Positions 12,810-25,899 of a stretch of 62,582 nucleotides of DNA are shown here, one piece after another. The stretch is taken from assembly GCA_010015675.1 (NCBI GenBank), contig ML976988.1:36209-98790 (forward strand). Direction: 5' to 3'. Every line of letters starts with the position of its first letter. Position 1 is the stretch's first letter. The position numbers and the translations under genes were made by a program. The notes beneath the pieces are model-generated. The model saw only the letters and a list, made by a program, of their open reading frames with translations, was not told the DNA's origin and searched no databases. The stretch is from Byssothecium circinans. Taxonomy: Eukaryota; Ascomycota; Dothideomycetes; Pleosporales; Massarinaceae.

Positions 12810-13769
12810 AGTTCTAAATAGTTCTTAATAGTTTAGAACTATTCTAGTCTACTATAGGACTATACTCTATAGTACTACCCTTCTAGAGATACTTATACTT
12901 ACGTGTTTTTTACTTAGTTACTACTATAAGTTACTATTTAAGCTCTTTAATACGCGCCTTTATTAGCATGCTACTATATAGTATTAACTTCGCGCTTTTA
13001 ATAAGCTATAAAATCCTACCCTAAGCTGTCTATAGTAACTAAGTAATAGAATTATATACTAGCTTTAACTATAAGCTAAAATTTGCGTGTATTACTTAGT
13101 GTCCTTAATAGCTATAGTATTTCTAGTAGTAAGGGTCCTAGTAGGGTACATATATATATATTAAAATAATTAGGTATTATCTATGTATTTAAAGGGACTA
13201 GCCCTAAAGCCTTAAAGGCCTTTTAATAGTTCTACATTATAAATATACTTAAAAACGCGTTTTTAAAGGCTAGTAGAAATGCTTCCTTATTAATATAAAA
13301 GATATATTAGCATGCTAAGTCCTAAATTATCTTAAAGTACTTATACTTAAGTAGTAAGAATAATACTATATTAAGTAGCTAAAGGATATATAATACGTGT
13401 AGTAGTATATAAAGCATAAGGATTTTATTATCTTAATAATAATCTTTAAAACCTTAATTTAGATAGCTTTTATAGCTATCTAAAATTAGTAACTAATAGG
13501 TGCTCATTATTTAGTTCTTTATATACGTGTTAAAGTGCTTTAACTACGTAAGCCTAAGCTTATTATTTATCTATCTATTCTCTAAGACTAAGAGCTTCTA
13601 ATTATATAGTATATTAGCCTCCTAATACTATAAAGAGATATAGATGCGTCTTTATATATAATAAATAGTAAGGTAAATATACTATTTAAATATATACTCT
13701 AGATCTTTATTACCTACTTTTTATTACCTAGCTGAACTATTATAGGCCTTGCTTACTTCTTTAAGCTAG
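12810..13769 (-). pseudogene. Pogo/Fot1-like element 1, left half (transposase C-terminal part)
   Basis: The sequence is collinear with the first half of the complete copies at 27516-29351 and 57451-59316 and reads as the transposase on the minus strand. At AAGCTAG (13763-13769) it stops, where the Gypsy-A LTR begins; the homology resumes at 21562 with TTAGTAACTACTTTTATAG. In the uninterrupted copy the two join as AAGCTAGTAACTACTTTTAT. The split pair is therefore one element interrupted by the retroelement. The left TIR is not recognisable, so the left end is truncated or lies in the eroded spacer. Confidence 0.75.
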
Positions 13770-14257
13770 TGTTACCAAGGGGTATACTTGCTAGATCCTA
13801 ATCTATATTAGGGGAGGTTAGTTAGTATAAGGTATATACGTTAGATAGTAGGCTTTAGTAGTTTAAGAAGTAAATGTGCTAAAGCAACTAATTCTATAAT
13901 AAACTATAGAATAACTAAGTATTAATCTAGGTAAGAGATAAACTATAAAGAGTTAACTACAAAGAATTAGAATTAGAAAGATAAAGGAAATCTATCTAGT
14001 CTTTATACTACTTACTCTATTCCTTTACTTTGTCCTTTAAACCCTAATCTCTAGAGATTACTATAAAAGATAAGATTAGTCCTACTCTCTTACGCAAGAC
14101 TAATCTCTAGAGATTAGTATTCTTAGTAAGATTAATATCACATAACTACTAACCTAAACCTACCCTATGCATCATCGTGTTACTATCCTTAGGTCTTAAC
14201 ATCTCCTACGCTGTACTATCTAGTCCTAGATACCTTATATCCTTCTTATTCATAATA
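13770..14257 (-). repeat. Gypsy-A copy 2, 3' LTR
   Basis: Runs from TGTTACCAAGGGGTATAC to TTATTCATAATA. It carries two copies of the perfect 18-bp palindrome CTAATCTCTAGAGATTAG or its shortened form (about 14042 and 14099). It matches the LTR at 21074-21561. Confidence 0.9.
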
Positions 14258-14275
14258 TTATCCCCCTCTTTAGGA
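14258..14275 (-). other. Polypurine tract of Gypsy-A copy 2
   Basis: On the minus strand CCTAAAGAGGGGGATAA directly abuts the 3' LTR, the usual plus-strand primer position. The same tract precedes the 3' LTR at 43067. Confidence 0.75.
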
Positions 14276-16142
14276 TTGTTATTTTAATAACCTAAAAGGT
14301 TCAGCCGCTATACCACGTTAGGTCTTAGCTAGCGTATAAAGTGCGTAAATTCCCTATTGTACGTAGTGTCGTATCCTCCTTAGATATTCCTTAACTTTTT
14401 ACCTAACCATACCTAGGGAATCTTATCCTTAAGTCCTAAAGGTTTCTTATGCGGATTCTTTGTCTATTCCTGCTAGGTTGTCTACCGCTCATTAGAAGCT
14501 GCTTGCTAGTCGCGTCCTAGTAAATAGTCATAAGATACCTTCCCTTTACTTAGTTTGTTATAAAGAGAGTTAGAAGTACATTATAAGCTTAGATTATAAG
14601 CGTTATTTTAAGTATCTAAATTATAACTCTAAGTGTAATCTAGTCGTGACTCCTTAAAAGTAGGCTAAGCTTAATATAAAGTAGGATCATATACGTTAGC
14701 GTTTGCTTAAGTTAGAGAAGTCTCTACGCAAATTGCAACTAGAGCTTCTACATTTTAATTATTAAGAGAAGGAAATGTACTATTAAGAGTTAGCTTTAAT
14801 AGAAGAGATAAAAAGCCTTAAGCATAAGGCTAGGTCTTTAACTACTACTTTTAAGAGTATAGATGCTACTACTACGCCTTTACTATTGCTACCCGTATCG
14901 TTAACTAACCTAGGCTAGTTGCAGGCTGACTCTTCTCCCTCGTTTAATTCTTCCTTATTTTTTAATTTTTCTACTTTCTTAGCAAACTTCGAACTACTGC
15001 CTTTAGATACTATTAGTAATAACCCTTTACTAAATCCTTATAGCCCGTAAGATTCCATATTAGTTCTTAGGTATTCTAGCTATCTAGCTAGTTCTTCTAC
15101 TTGACTAAGTACTTCTACTAATGCTTAAATTTTCGTAGGTCCCTAATTTCCTTAACCTCATAATCTTTATCCTTAAGCTTAATTCGTGTCTTAATTTCGG
15201 CGTCTAGTAGTGCTAGTTTAAAGAGTAATTTATAAAAAATAAGGTATATATGTATACCTTTAGGGAGCTCTAGTCTAAATATTACTAGTCCCTTAGCCTC
15301 TAGGATCTAGAATAGTCCTATTTAGAGGTTATCTAATTTATCGCATAGTTATTTAGTTTTTACATTTTTTTGTAATAGGAAAACTTTATCCCCTTCTTTA
15401 AGGGTTAGTCCTTTAAGCCTTTTCTTGTTTACTAATTTAGCTATCGTAAGGTTCCGTTAAGTGATTCGTTAGCTTAATTCGTCGTGTAATTCGCGAATAA
15501 GTCGTGCCTTATTGTTAGCTCTAGTTAAGAGACTCTTAACATCCTTAGGATCTTAATAAGCAATTAGCTTATATCCGTAATTCGCGTAGTGTGGTAAGTA
15601 TCCCGTTATCAAGGATCTTATGCTATTATAGGCTAATTATGCTATTAGCAGGAGTTTAACCTAGTTATCCTATAGCTTATTAGTGTACATTCTTAGATAC
15701 TATTCTAGTGTCTAGTTTGTTTATTCCGTTTAACTATCTATCTATATATAGAAGCTAGTTAAAAGCTTCTTATTAACTCTAAGCTTTGCAAGGAACGTGC
15801 TTTAATACTTAGAGGTGAATAGTATTCTATAGTTAGTAATAAACTATTCTAGCATACCATGTTAACTAATAAGTGCCTTAGTTACTTCATAAGCTATCTC
15901 TTTAGCTATAACCATTTCTTCTATTAGTACAAATATTAATGCCTTAGTTAATTAGTTAATAATTACTAATATTAAGTCGTATAGCTATGCTAATCTAGGT
16001 TCTAACGATTTTAGGAGCTTTACAATAAAGTCTATCATAACGCTAATCTATAGGCGTACGGGTAGTTCTAGTGGTTAGAGTAATCTATAGGGCTTATGTC
16101 TCTTAGGCTTATTCTTAGAGCATGCTAAATAGTCACCTATTG

Positions 16143-16362
16143 TGCCGTGGCACAGAGTGACCAATAGCTTAACCTATGGTCACGGGGTTAGGTTGGTATA
16201 TAGTGGCTAGTTTCAACACCTGCTAGGGACGACGCAATGGACACCACACTCTTTGTTTAGGACAGAAAAGAATACAATTGCTTTGGCTACTAAACACGCG
16301 TTCCCTCTACGAATATCCCATACCGTGAGCCGAATTGGAGTTGTGTGAGCTACGCTGGCTCA
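16143..16362. mobile_element. 220-bp insertion that escaped RIP, inside Gypsy-A copy 2
   Basis: The collinear copy at about 750-800 lacks this block. It is flanked by CTATTG (16137-16142) and CTATCG (16363-16368), a near-perfect 6-bp duplication. Its composition is normal, with many CA and TG, inside heavily mutated DNA. It opens with a GTGCC/GGCAC mini-hairpin. TGGCACAGAGTG (16148-16159) resembles a pol III A box and TTTCAACAC (16211-16219) a B box, about 50 bp apart, so a tRNA-derived SINE is possible. I see no open frame, no clear inverted ends and no poly-A tail. A short MITE is an alternative. Confidence 0.6.
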
Positions 16363-19300
16363 CTATCGCATTTTAAACTATTTTTCGTACGTTAGGGATC
16401 AAGTACTTGTTTAAAATCTATTAAGCTATTTTGTTAATTCCTAGGTGTCTATATTCTTTAGACTCGTGTAGCTTTCATATTAGGGTTAGTACGTAAGCTT
16501 CGTATAGTAGAATCTATTATTTCTTATCCTAAGGTAGTCCTACCTTAAGGTACTTAACTAAGTTATATTCTACCCTCTATTCTAGGGTTAGTTAACTATA
16601 GTCTATAAAGTCGTATACCTTTGGTCCCTAGTAATTAATTCTAGCTACCTTAGTTAATTAGGGTTAATTATAGCCTAGACTATTATTATTGTCCTTTCGT
16701 AAGACCACGTCGTGCGTAATAGGTCTATCTATTTCTTGAAAGTTAGATCTCTAGCTAAGAGCGTCCGCCGCTCTGTTTAGCAATCCTAGGCGATAGTATA
16801 CCTTAAAGTTATAGTCTACTATTAATTTAGCCTATCTAACCTATTATTAGTTAAGTTTCTTAGTCATTATAAAACTTATTAGGTTCTAGTAATCTAAGTA
16901 CATCTCTATCTAGTATTTAGCGCTAACTAACTAGGCTTACTATTATTCAAAGGCATCTACTATTGCTAGTAGCTCCTTGTCATAAACATCATAGTTAAGC
17001 TTTACGCTTATAAACTTTTATTAGTAGTAGAACACTAGTCTTTACTTCTTATTATTGTTTTGCTATAAAAGAATCATTTTTAAGGCGTAATCTAATGTAT
17101 CTATTTCTACTCGCAGTAGTCGCTCTAAGTCGTGCATCTATAATATAGGTGCTAATAAGAATAATCCTTTAAGCTTTTTAAAAGCTTTTTACTATTCCTA
17201 ACCTTAATAGAATCCCTTTTCTTTTTTAGTAATCTCTATAAGAGGCGCTGCGGTTTTTAAATATCCCTAAATAAACTTTTAATAGAAGTTCGCGAATCCT
17301 AGAAAGGATTACACGTCTTTAACTATTTTAATTACTTTTACGTCTTATATAGCCTTAACTTTCTTCAGGTCTATAGCAATGCCTTCTCGCGAGATAATAA
17401 ATCCTAAGTAGTCTATCTCTATAACGTAGAATTTATATTTCTTTAGCCATAAGAGTAACTAATACTCCCTAAGCTTCTTAAGCACCTTCCTAACGTGTTT
17501 GATGTAACCCTTAAGCGTTCCTAAGGTATATACTAATATATTATCTAGGTACGTAGTTATAAAAACGTCTAAGTATTTATAAAGTGCTCTATTAATAAGC
17601 GCCTAAAATATTATAGGCGCGTTCGTTAGTCTAAAGGGCATAACTATATACTTATATAGTCTATAATAAGTTTTAAAGACTATTAGCTATTCAAAGCCCT
17701 TAGCAATTTGTATTTGATAGAATCTATCTTGTATATTAAATTTCGTGATCTATTTAACTCCTTAGAGGTGGTCTATAAGTTCTTAGATTAAAAAAAAAGA
17801 GTAACAGTTCTTCTTTGTAACGTAGTTAAGCTGTCTATAGTCTACATAAAGTCATAGCTTTCTATTTTTTTTTTAGGATAAAGAGAATTAGTGAAGCTAT
17901 TAGGCTTATACTCTTTTATATATATCCTTGCTTTATATTCTTTTTAATATAAGATTACAGTTCCTTCTATTAGTCTTGCGTAAGTAGATATATTAGTCCT
18001 AGGCGTAACTTCGCGCTTTCTTCTAGGTAAATCTCGTGATCCTATTCCTAGTATTCTAGTAATATAGTTTCTTCTTATTCCTTAAATAAATCTTAAAACT
18101 CCTCATATTCTAGTGGTATTATAGGTTAGGGTTTATTCTTTATAGGCGTAACTCTCTATATCTAGATAACTCTTAATTATAAAGGGTCCTTTTTATAGAT
18201 CTTTCTAATTTTATAAGGTAATATCTTACTAATCTGTCTAGTTTGTCTAGGTAAGCTCTAGATTACTAGGCTTAATCTTTCGTAGCGTGTTCTAGCAACC
18301 TTACGCGCTAGTTCTTAGCTAAACATCATGCCTTTCTGCTAATCTATAGTAGGATTGTGCTTCCTAAGCTAATTATAACTAATTAATATGTCTTCTTTAC
18401 TAAGACCTATAATGTTAAGGGATGTTATATCCTTAATTTTAAGTACGTAGAATAACACTTCTTAGGTTCCTAACCTTAAGAATCTATTACTATAGGATAT
18501 TAGTCTATTATTAGCTAATACTACTTATATTAGACGTTTCTTATCTTAATAGGGTATATTAAATTTCTTAACTACTTATAGGGAGATAATTATTTATACT
18601 ACTCTACTATCTATAAGTACTATAAGCCTGCATCTATATACGCGCACCTCTACCTTTAGTTAATGAATTAGTAGCTCTAGGTATCATACGTTATATAGGG
18701 TTATCGTAGGAATGCTTTTACTAGCGTAACTCTATCCCTAGTAGTATCCTAGTTTTTTAACCCTCTAGGTTTCTTTAGAAACTAACTTAATCCTTATTTA
18801 TTAGATAGGTATATCTAATAGCTGTTCTCATAACAGGCTGTCTATAATAGGCGTGCGTGCTCTATCAACGGGTTATCCCTCCTTAGGAAACCCTTCCTAA
18901 GTTTCTCTAAAAGGTGTGCTTAACATATATTATTAAAGCACTGTTTATAAGGCAGGTTATCGTAACTCTTGTTTCTAGTAGCGTTATTAGGTAATAGGGT
19001 CTTTAGCCTCGTAGGGAACTAGGTTATATTTACTAGCTTATCACCGCGGGCTACCCGTTCCTAATGCTAATCATCTAGCATCATTTGCTAATGTTGCATA
19101 GAATTGCTATGCTTCCTTTAGCGAGCATCCCTCTTAGATTCACAGGGAAGAGTAGGGAGTGTATAACGTTTATAGTCCTTATCTAGGTATTCTTCTAGGG
19201 TAAGTAGGTTATAATTATAACCTCTCCTATCCTACGCGGCCTCTTCCTTATAGAGCGTGTGGTATATGTAGTTAAGAATTATCTTATACTATACCTAATC

Positions 19301-21073
19301 TACCTTCTCATGTTTATAGTCTATAGGGTACCTTAAGGGGTATTAGTAGTAGTAATCTTCTAATTTATATTCTAGCGTATCACTGTCTATAGGTCCTACT
19401 AGCTAGTATCCTACGACATACTTACTTAGCTAATGCGTCTAGTAGTGCTAGTTGTAGCGCTTCTACTAACTAACGCGTTTATGTTGCTATTACTAATTAT
19501 TAAAGTAATAAGTATAGTAGGCTACTACTAAATAGTCTTTATCTAGAACTATAATATACGTTACTTATCTAGGTTATCATCTCGCCTTATCTTATTCTTA
19601 TTTGTAGTAGAGGCACTAATCCTCTTAGTAGTAATACTAATTAACTTCTTAGTATAGATCCTTTTCTAGTACTTCTACCTTAATATGACCCCCTATAATA
19701 TATAGGCCTTAGAGTCGTATAGCTTCTACTACTACCTTACTAGCATCCTAGCCGTATACTAGTATAGGTAGGGCACAATCTAGTCCTTAGTATGTAGTGC
19801 TAGCGCATCTCTAGTATATCTTTACATCTACGCGCATTTAAATCACCTAGTCTAGCACCTTATTCTTAGCTAGACCTTAGCTTAGGCATAGCCCTTCTTC
19901 ATCTTAGGGACCTATATTGCTAACGTCGCTATTAGAGGGTTCTATTATCTAATCTAGTTCTAAAGGTAGGCAAGGAGTAGTCTACCTTTGCAGCATCTCT
20001 AGTTCATCCTCCTTAGGTCTCGTTGCCTAGAACTTGACTATCTTAATCTTAATCACCCTAAGTTTACTAGTCTAGCCTTAGTTCTTTGTATAGTCTCTGC
20101 GGAAGTGTCCTACTTTACTACATTAGAGATATGCCTTTTTCTTAAAGCATTCCTAGCGTTATTTATGGGTTAGGTCGTTTAGCTATTTTCCTTTACCTTT
20201 ATTAAATTACTTTTTTTGTTAGATTTCGTCTATTATCACTACATTGCTATTACGGTTATATTGTAGTATCTTAGGCTTTCTATATCTTCTAGAGTTAAGA
20301 ATAATTATCATGTCCTATTATTTCTTCTATAGCGCTTTTTTATAGAGCTAATTATTAATTTAAGTAGCTAGATTAATTATGTCTTAGAGGTCATCTAGCT
20401 TATTATAATAGATTATCCTATCCTTAACTAATTCCTTTAGCCTGTTATAGAAGGCTATGCGCAACGGCGCATTATCTTAATTAATCTTTAACTATAGTTA
20501 TTTAAACTCTATTATATACTTTACGACTAACTTCTCCTACTAGATCTAAGATATCTTCTACTTTACCTAGATCTCTTTGTTAAGTTTACTAAACACCTTT
20601 TAAATCTCTTCCTTAAATGCTGTCTAGCTCTTAAAGATAGCCTTTGTATCATCTTTATAATACTTTATCTTATTCATGAGATAGTCATCTATAAAGAGTT
20701 ATATCTAAGTAGCTACCCTATCCTTTAGGTGCATACTGGCTATGAGAATCTTATCTTGCTCCCCTATTATAGAGTTAAACTAATAGTACAAATTTATATT
20801 AGTAAGGAATAGCTTTAAGCTATCTTATCTTCTATTATACTTTTCTAGCGCCGCGATCTTTCTACAAGGTACAGTATTCTTAGCCTAGAGTTAAGCAATC
20901 ACCTATATCAATCTATTAATCTATTTAGCCTGTTGCTATATCTAGCTAGCCTAATTAGCTATTACTAATACTAGACTTAAAGTAGGTGTACTAATACTAC
21001 TACTAGTAGCACGTAGGGTAGCGGGAGCTACTATATCATACATTTAGGTTCTTAAACCTGTAGGTAGTTAAAG

Positions 21074-21561
21074 TATTACTAAGGGGTATACTTGCTAGAT
21101 CCTAATCTATATTAGAGGAGGTTAGTTAGTGTAAGGTATATACGTTAGGTAGTAGGCTTTAGTAGTTTAAGAAGTAAACGTGCTAAAGCAACTAATTCTA
21201 TAATAAACTATAAAATAACTAAGTATTAACCTAGGTAAGAGATAAACTATAAATAGTTAACTACAAAGAATTAGAATTAGAAAGATAAAGGAAATCTATC
21301 TAGTCTTTATACTACTTACTCTATTCCTTTACTTTGTCCTTTAAACTCTAATCTCTAGAGATTACTATAAAAGACAAGATTAGTCCTGCTCTCTTACGCA
21401 AGACTAATCTCTAGAGATTAGTGTTCTTAGTGAGATTAATATCACGTAACTACTAACCTAAACCTACCCTACGCATTATCGTGTCGTCATCCTTAGGTCT
21501 TAATACCTCCTGCGCTGTACTATCTAGTCCTAGATACCTTGTATCCTTCTTATTCGTAACA
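21074..21561 (-). repeat. Gypsy-A copy 2, 5' LTR
   Basis: A 488-bp direct repeat of 13770-14257, starting TATTACTAAGGGGTATAC and ending ATTCGTAACA. It contains the same TCTCTAGAGA palindromes. The two LTRs differ mostly by transitions. Confidence 0.9.
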
Positions 21562-22200
21562 TTAGTAACTACTTTTATAGAGCTAATAATACCTATCTAA
21601 AAGCTAGTCTTATTAAGGTTATATATATTATTATTATATATACTATACTTAGCTTTAGTATCCTCTATAAGCTTAAACTATCTAGTAATTACCTTTAAAT
21701 CTTCTTATAGTACTCTTTAATAGTTCTTTAAATAGTTCTAAGCTATTTATAATAGTTTTAAATAGTTTATAAACTATTCTACCTAGTTCTTACCTACTAG
21801 CTTACTACCTTGCACAGCTAGTAGTTTATTAGCTATATTAGCTACCTTACATAACTAGGGTAGAAATCCTTGTAAATTAAGGTTAAGGATATATTAGATA
21901 ATTATCTCCTCTTCAGTTAAGGATAGTTTTAAATAGTTTAGTACTATTTCTAAATAAATGGTAATTCTATAAAGGTGGTTAGAGAGGCTCTAATAATAAA
22001 TATTATAAGCCTCAGCAGCATGTTAGAGGCATTTAAGTTAGCCTAAATAGTAAGCTTAAAGGGTAAGCTTAATTCTACCTTCTTATTAAACGCGTATTAT
22101 ATTTATTATTTAAGGCATTTCATAATAAGTATAGTATTAGTATTGCTAAGTAGTTTTAGCTATTTTAGTAGTTTAGCTATCTTAGTAGTGCTTTATATTA
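21562..22200 (-). pseudogene. Pogo/Fot1-like element 1, right half (transposase N-terminal part and TIR)
   Basis: Continues the element broken at 13769. The right end shows two 17-bp-spaced modules (TAGCTATTTTAGTAGTT, then TAGCTATCTTAGTAGTG) followed by CTTTATATTA at 22191-22200, the same terminal layout as the element at 59536-61389. The frame is destroyed by stops. The unrelated Ty1/copia region begins just after, so this element sits next to, or inserted at, the copia 5' side. Confidence 0.75.
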
Positions 22201-22475
22201 TAGCTAACTATTATTACCTTAAATATTTTTATAGTACGTGCTGCTATAGCTGCTATTTCTATAAATATCCTTTAGAAAGCTGTCTATAATAGCTAATACA
22301 ATAATTAATACTACTATAATATAGGTGCTAATTATTTAGTAATTAATAATTAATTAAAGGTTATTAATATTAGACCTTCTACTTTTATAAAGGTCTCTAG
22401 CATTACTAGGGATTATTTTATTTAAGGATAAGATATAGCTACTATTCTTATTACTAAGAAGAATAGTAAATATTA

Positions 22476-22960
22476 GTAGATACTATTTAGATAACTCTTT
22501 TACTTATTATTTAGATAACCTTCTCTCTTAGTTACCCTACTAAAACTACTAATACCCTATACCTACTATTTTTTGCGATTAATTAGCTATGATTTGTATG
22601 CGCTTTCTATATAAACTATCGCTAAATTAGTGTAATACGTAGTAGTAGTATAGTTATACTATATATATAAATAGTTTTTAGTAATAACTAGCTAGCTACT
22701 AGCTAACTAACTACTAAAACTATTACTAAAAACTACTTATATATATAGTACTACTAAACTACTACTATGTGTTACACTAATTTAGTAATAGTTTATATAG
22801 AAAGCGTATATAAATTATAGCTAATTAATCGTAAAAAATAGTAGGTATAGGGTATTAGTAGGTAGCTAAGTAGAGTATAAATTAGTAGTAGTAGTTTTAG
22901 TAGGGTAACTAAGAGGATTATCTAAATAATAAGTAAGAGAGTTATCTAAATAGTATTTAC
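22476..22960. repeat. Long imperfect inverted repeat (foldback), arms of about 215 and 255 bp
   Basis: From GTAGATACTATTTAGATAAC on the left to GTTATCTAAATAGTATTTAC on the right, the two sides are inverted copies around a centre near 22700 (AGCTAGCTACTAGCTAA). Matching pairs include TACCCTACTAAAACTACTA with its inverse in the right arm, and CGCTTTCTATATAAACTA with its inverse. The right arm has about 33 extra bp (about 22862-22895). The differences are mainly C/T and G/A, as RIP would make. It may be a foldback element or MITE at the copia 5' side. No gene is visible in it. Confidence 0.8.
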
Positions 22961-25899
22961 CTTTAATATTTACTTCTTTACTTATGCAATACTATCTTCT
23001 ACTTTAATCTAGTAATAAACGTTATCTTCTAAGCTTCTTTTAAGAAAGCTAGTATATACTATTACTTAGGTAAAAAATACTTTATTTAATATTAATAGTA
23101 AATCTAAACTTACTTATCTCCTAGGGATTAATAATATTCTAAACTTTCTAGTTATTAAAGATAGGTTATAGGCTACTATAGTACTAACTATTACTTAACT
23201 ATATACTACTTAATCCTCTTATAGTATTTTAGTAACTTTACGCCCTTTAGCTAACTAGTATTACATTCTTAGATATACTAGTATAGATTAGATATATTAC
23301 TAAGCCAATATAGTTAAAGGTATTTATTTATTGGATACTAAACCTTTTACTTATAAACTATATAGACTTTCTAAATCTATAGCTATTACCTTATATTAAC
23401 TATAGGATATCCCTCTTTAAATCCTTAGTATAATATATATTAACCTAATTAGTCCTATTAAACTATTAGGAACTAGAAATATCTCTTATATTATACTTAT
23501 TACTAATAGTAAATCTTAATACTATTAGAACTTCTTTAGATCTAACTAACTAGCTCTTACTACCTAGCTAATAGAATTCTCTTATACTATAAAAAATTAG
23601 TATAACCTGCTTATTAGTACTATTTAATATAATAGCGCCTATAAGCTTATTAGCTATAAGGATAAATAATTCTATGCTATAGAAGGTATAACTATTTAAG
23701 GGTTACCTCTATATTATTACTTTTAAAATAGTAGTACTAAGGCTACTAACTTAATTACTAAAATAAAAGTTTAAACTTTACTTACTATAGTTAACCTTCT
23801 AATCTCTCTTTAGCCTTATACTACTATGTACTTAATTAATTTACTTAATAATATAGTATCTTCTCTAACTCTAAGTAAGACTCTAAATAAAGTATAGTTT
23901 ACTAAGATTAGTATACTTAATTCTTTGCTTAATCTTACCTTTATTTAAGCCTTTAGCCATACTAGATACGTTAATATTCCCCCTAAATATAAGAATTATA
24001 TTACTAGATAGAAATTTAATTCTTAAGCCTATAGGGGCTACTTTATTAGTATAGCTAGTAAATTAATATACTAGATATACTATCTAGATAATAACACTAT
24101 ACGTTAATTAGCTTTTATTAAGTTTAACCTATATAACGCATACTTTAAGATTAAGGCTAAGGTGTCTCTTAATAATAATATACTTACTTTTTTACCTTTC
24201 TTAAACTTTTATCCCCTAGTCTATAAAAAGACTAATAAGTTTAAAGAGGATATTACTCTATATTAAGTAATTCTTAGCTTTATAGGTTTTTTACTTTTAG
24301 TAACTAATTATTTATCTCCCTCTACTCTTATAGATAGGTAAGAAGTTTCTTAACCTTCTAATACTTTTACTAAGTTATTAGTAATAACCTAAGAATCTAC
24401 TAGAAATCTAGGGGATAATTTAAAGGATATAGTTACCCCTAATATCTTAACTAGTATACCTAACTTTAATAGGCTAGATATTAATACTAAAGGTAACTAA
24501 TAGATAATTTCCCTTTCTCCTCTACTTACTTATTAAGCTATATTACTAATTATACTTATCCCTTCTTAATTAGAGGCTATTAAGTGTACTTAACCCTACT
24601 ACTTTTATCTAATAGTAGTAGGGGGCTACGTCTTTAACATTAGCAATAGTTAGATTTCTTATATTTTATATATATAAAAGAGATATAATAGTAATAGTAG
24701 TTAATAAGCCCTCTACTCTTAATAAATATACTATTTCTTAAAGATAATAGTAGTTAGATTAATCTGCGTAGTAGTATAGATTATTACTAATAAGTCCCCT
24801 TAATAATATACTAACGTAATATAAAGTACTAGATACTAGATATACTTAAGCGCGTACTTAAGTTACTATTTCTAGATATAATTAACATTCTCTCTTCTAA
24901 TTTAATTTAGGAATACTATCTAGTCCTAATTAAAGAGCTCTTCTTTATTAGTATATAGATATACTATAAGTTCTTTAAGTAACTTAATTTCTACCTTTAG
25001 AGACTTTAATACTTAGCTATAGCTAAAGTTCTAGTACTACTACTATTCTTTAGTAAGTAGATAAGCCCCTAAGTAATATAGTATAACTCTATACTAATTA
25101 GGCTTATATTACTTAACTATCTATATTAACTCTTCCCTTTAGTCTATCTATTTAGTTCCTTTATTTATAGTAAGGAAACTAAGATTAGGCGTTAGTACGC
25201 TATTATAACGCTTAATAGGTAGACCTAAGATAGTTTAAGTAATAAGCTAGTCCTTACCTAATATAATATTACGTATAGTAGTTAACCTCTTTACGTATAG
25301 TTATATAGAGGTAGGGATGTCTTATAATATATTAAAGTAATTAGAAGTTAATAATAGAGCTAGCTAGTAAGGTAGAGACTTTAGTAGATTTAAGCCTCTA
25401 ATTTTAATAATATAACTTAGTAAATACTAATTTTAGTAATGTAATAATAAATAAAGATAAGTTATAAAGTAAATTATTACGCGTAGCTAAGGTATATAGT
25501 ATATTTATCTAGTCTACTATAAGCTAAAGGCCTTAGTAGTACTAAGAAAGTAATAGTAGTTACTTTACTTATACTATAGTTACTAAAGTATTAAGGTTTA
25601 ATATAAATTTTTTTCTATTAGACGTAGGTTAATCTACTCTACTTACGTAATTATTTATCTAAAGTTATTTAAGTTCTAAGGCTAGTATACCTTATCTTTA
25701 TTATATTTTTACCTTATATTAATACCCTACTATACTTATATAAGTACTAGTAGTAATGATTACTTCTTCTTTAATTAAGCGTACTTAGACTAGATAGATA
25801 TTATAGTACCTAAACTAAGGTATAGATATTAACTACCCTATACCTAATTAATAGGATAGTTCTTAAGTTTTTTTATATAATATTCTTTTAAAAGAAGCT

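Larger units (their letters stand above)
13770..21561 (-). mobile_element. Gypsy-A copy 2: complete LTR element inserted in a pogo-like element
   Basis: A 7.8-kb element with 488-bp LTRs at both ends. The flanks read GCTAG on the left and ATTAG or TTAG on the right, a 4-5 bp target duplication that differs only by RIP-type transitions. A polypurine tract (CCTAAAGAGGGGGATAA on the minus strand) sits inside the left LTR, which shows the minus orientation: gag at about 20000-21070, RT about 17200-18000, integrase about 15400-16900 and a 3' region at 14275-15200. The RT motif is YLDN instead of YLDD. Stops are everywhere, so it is inactive. A 220-bp unmutated insertion sits at 16143-16362. Confidence 0.9.
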
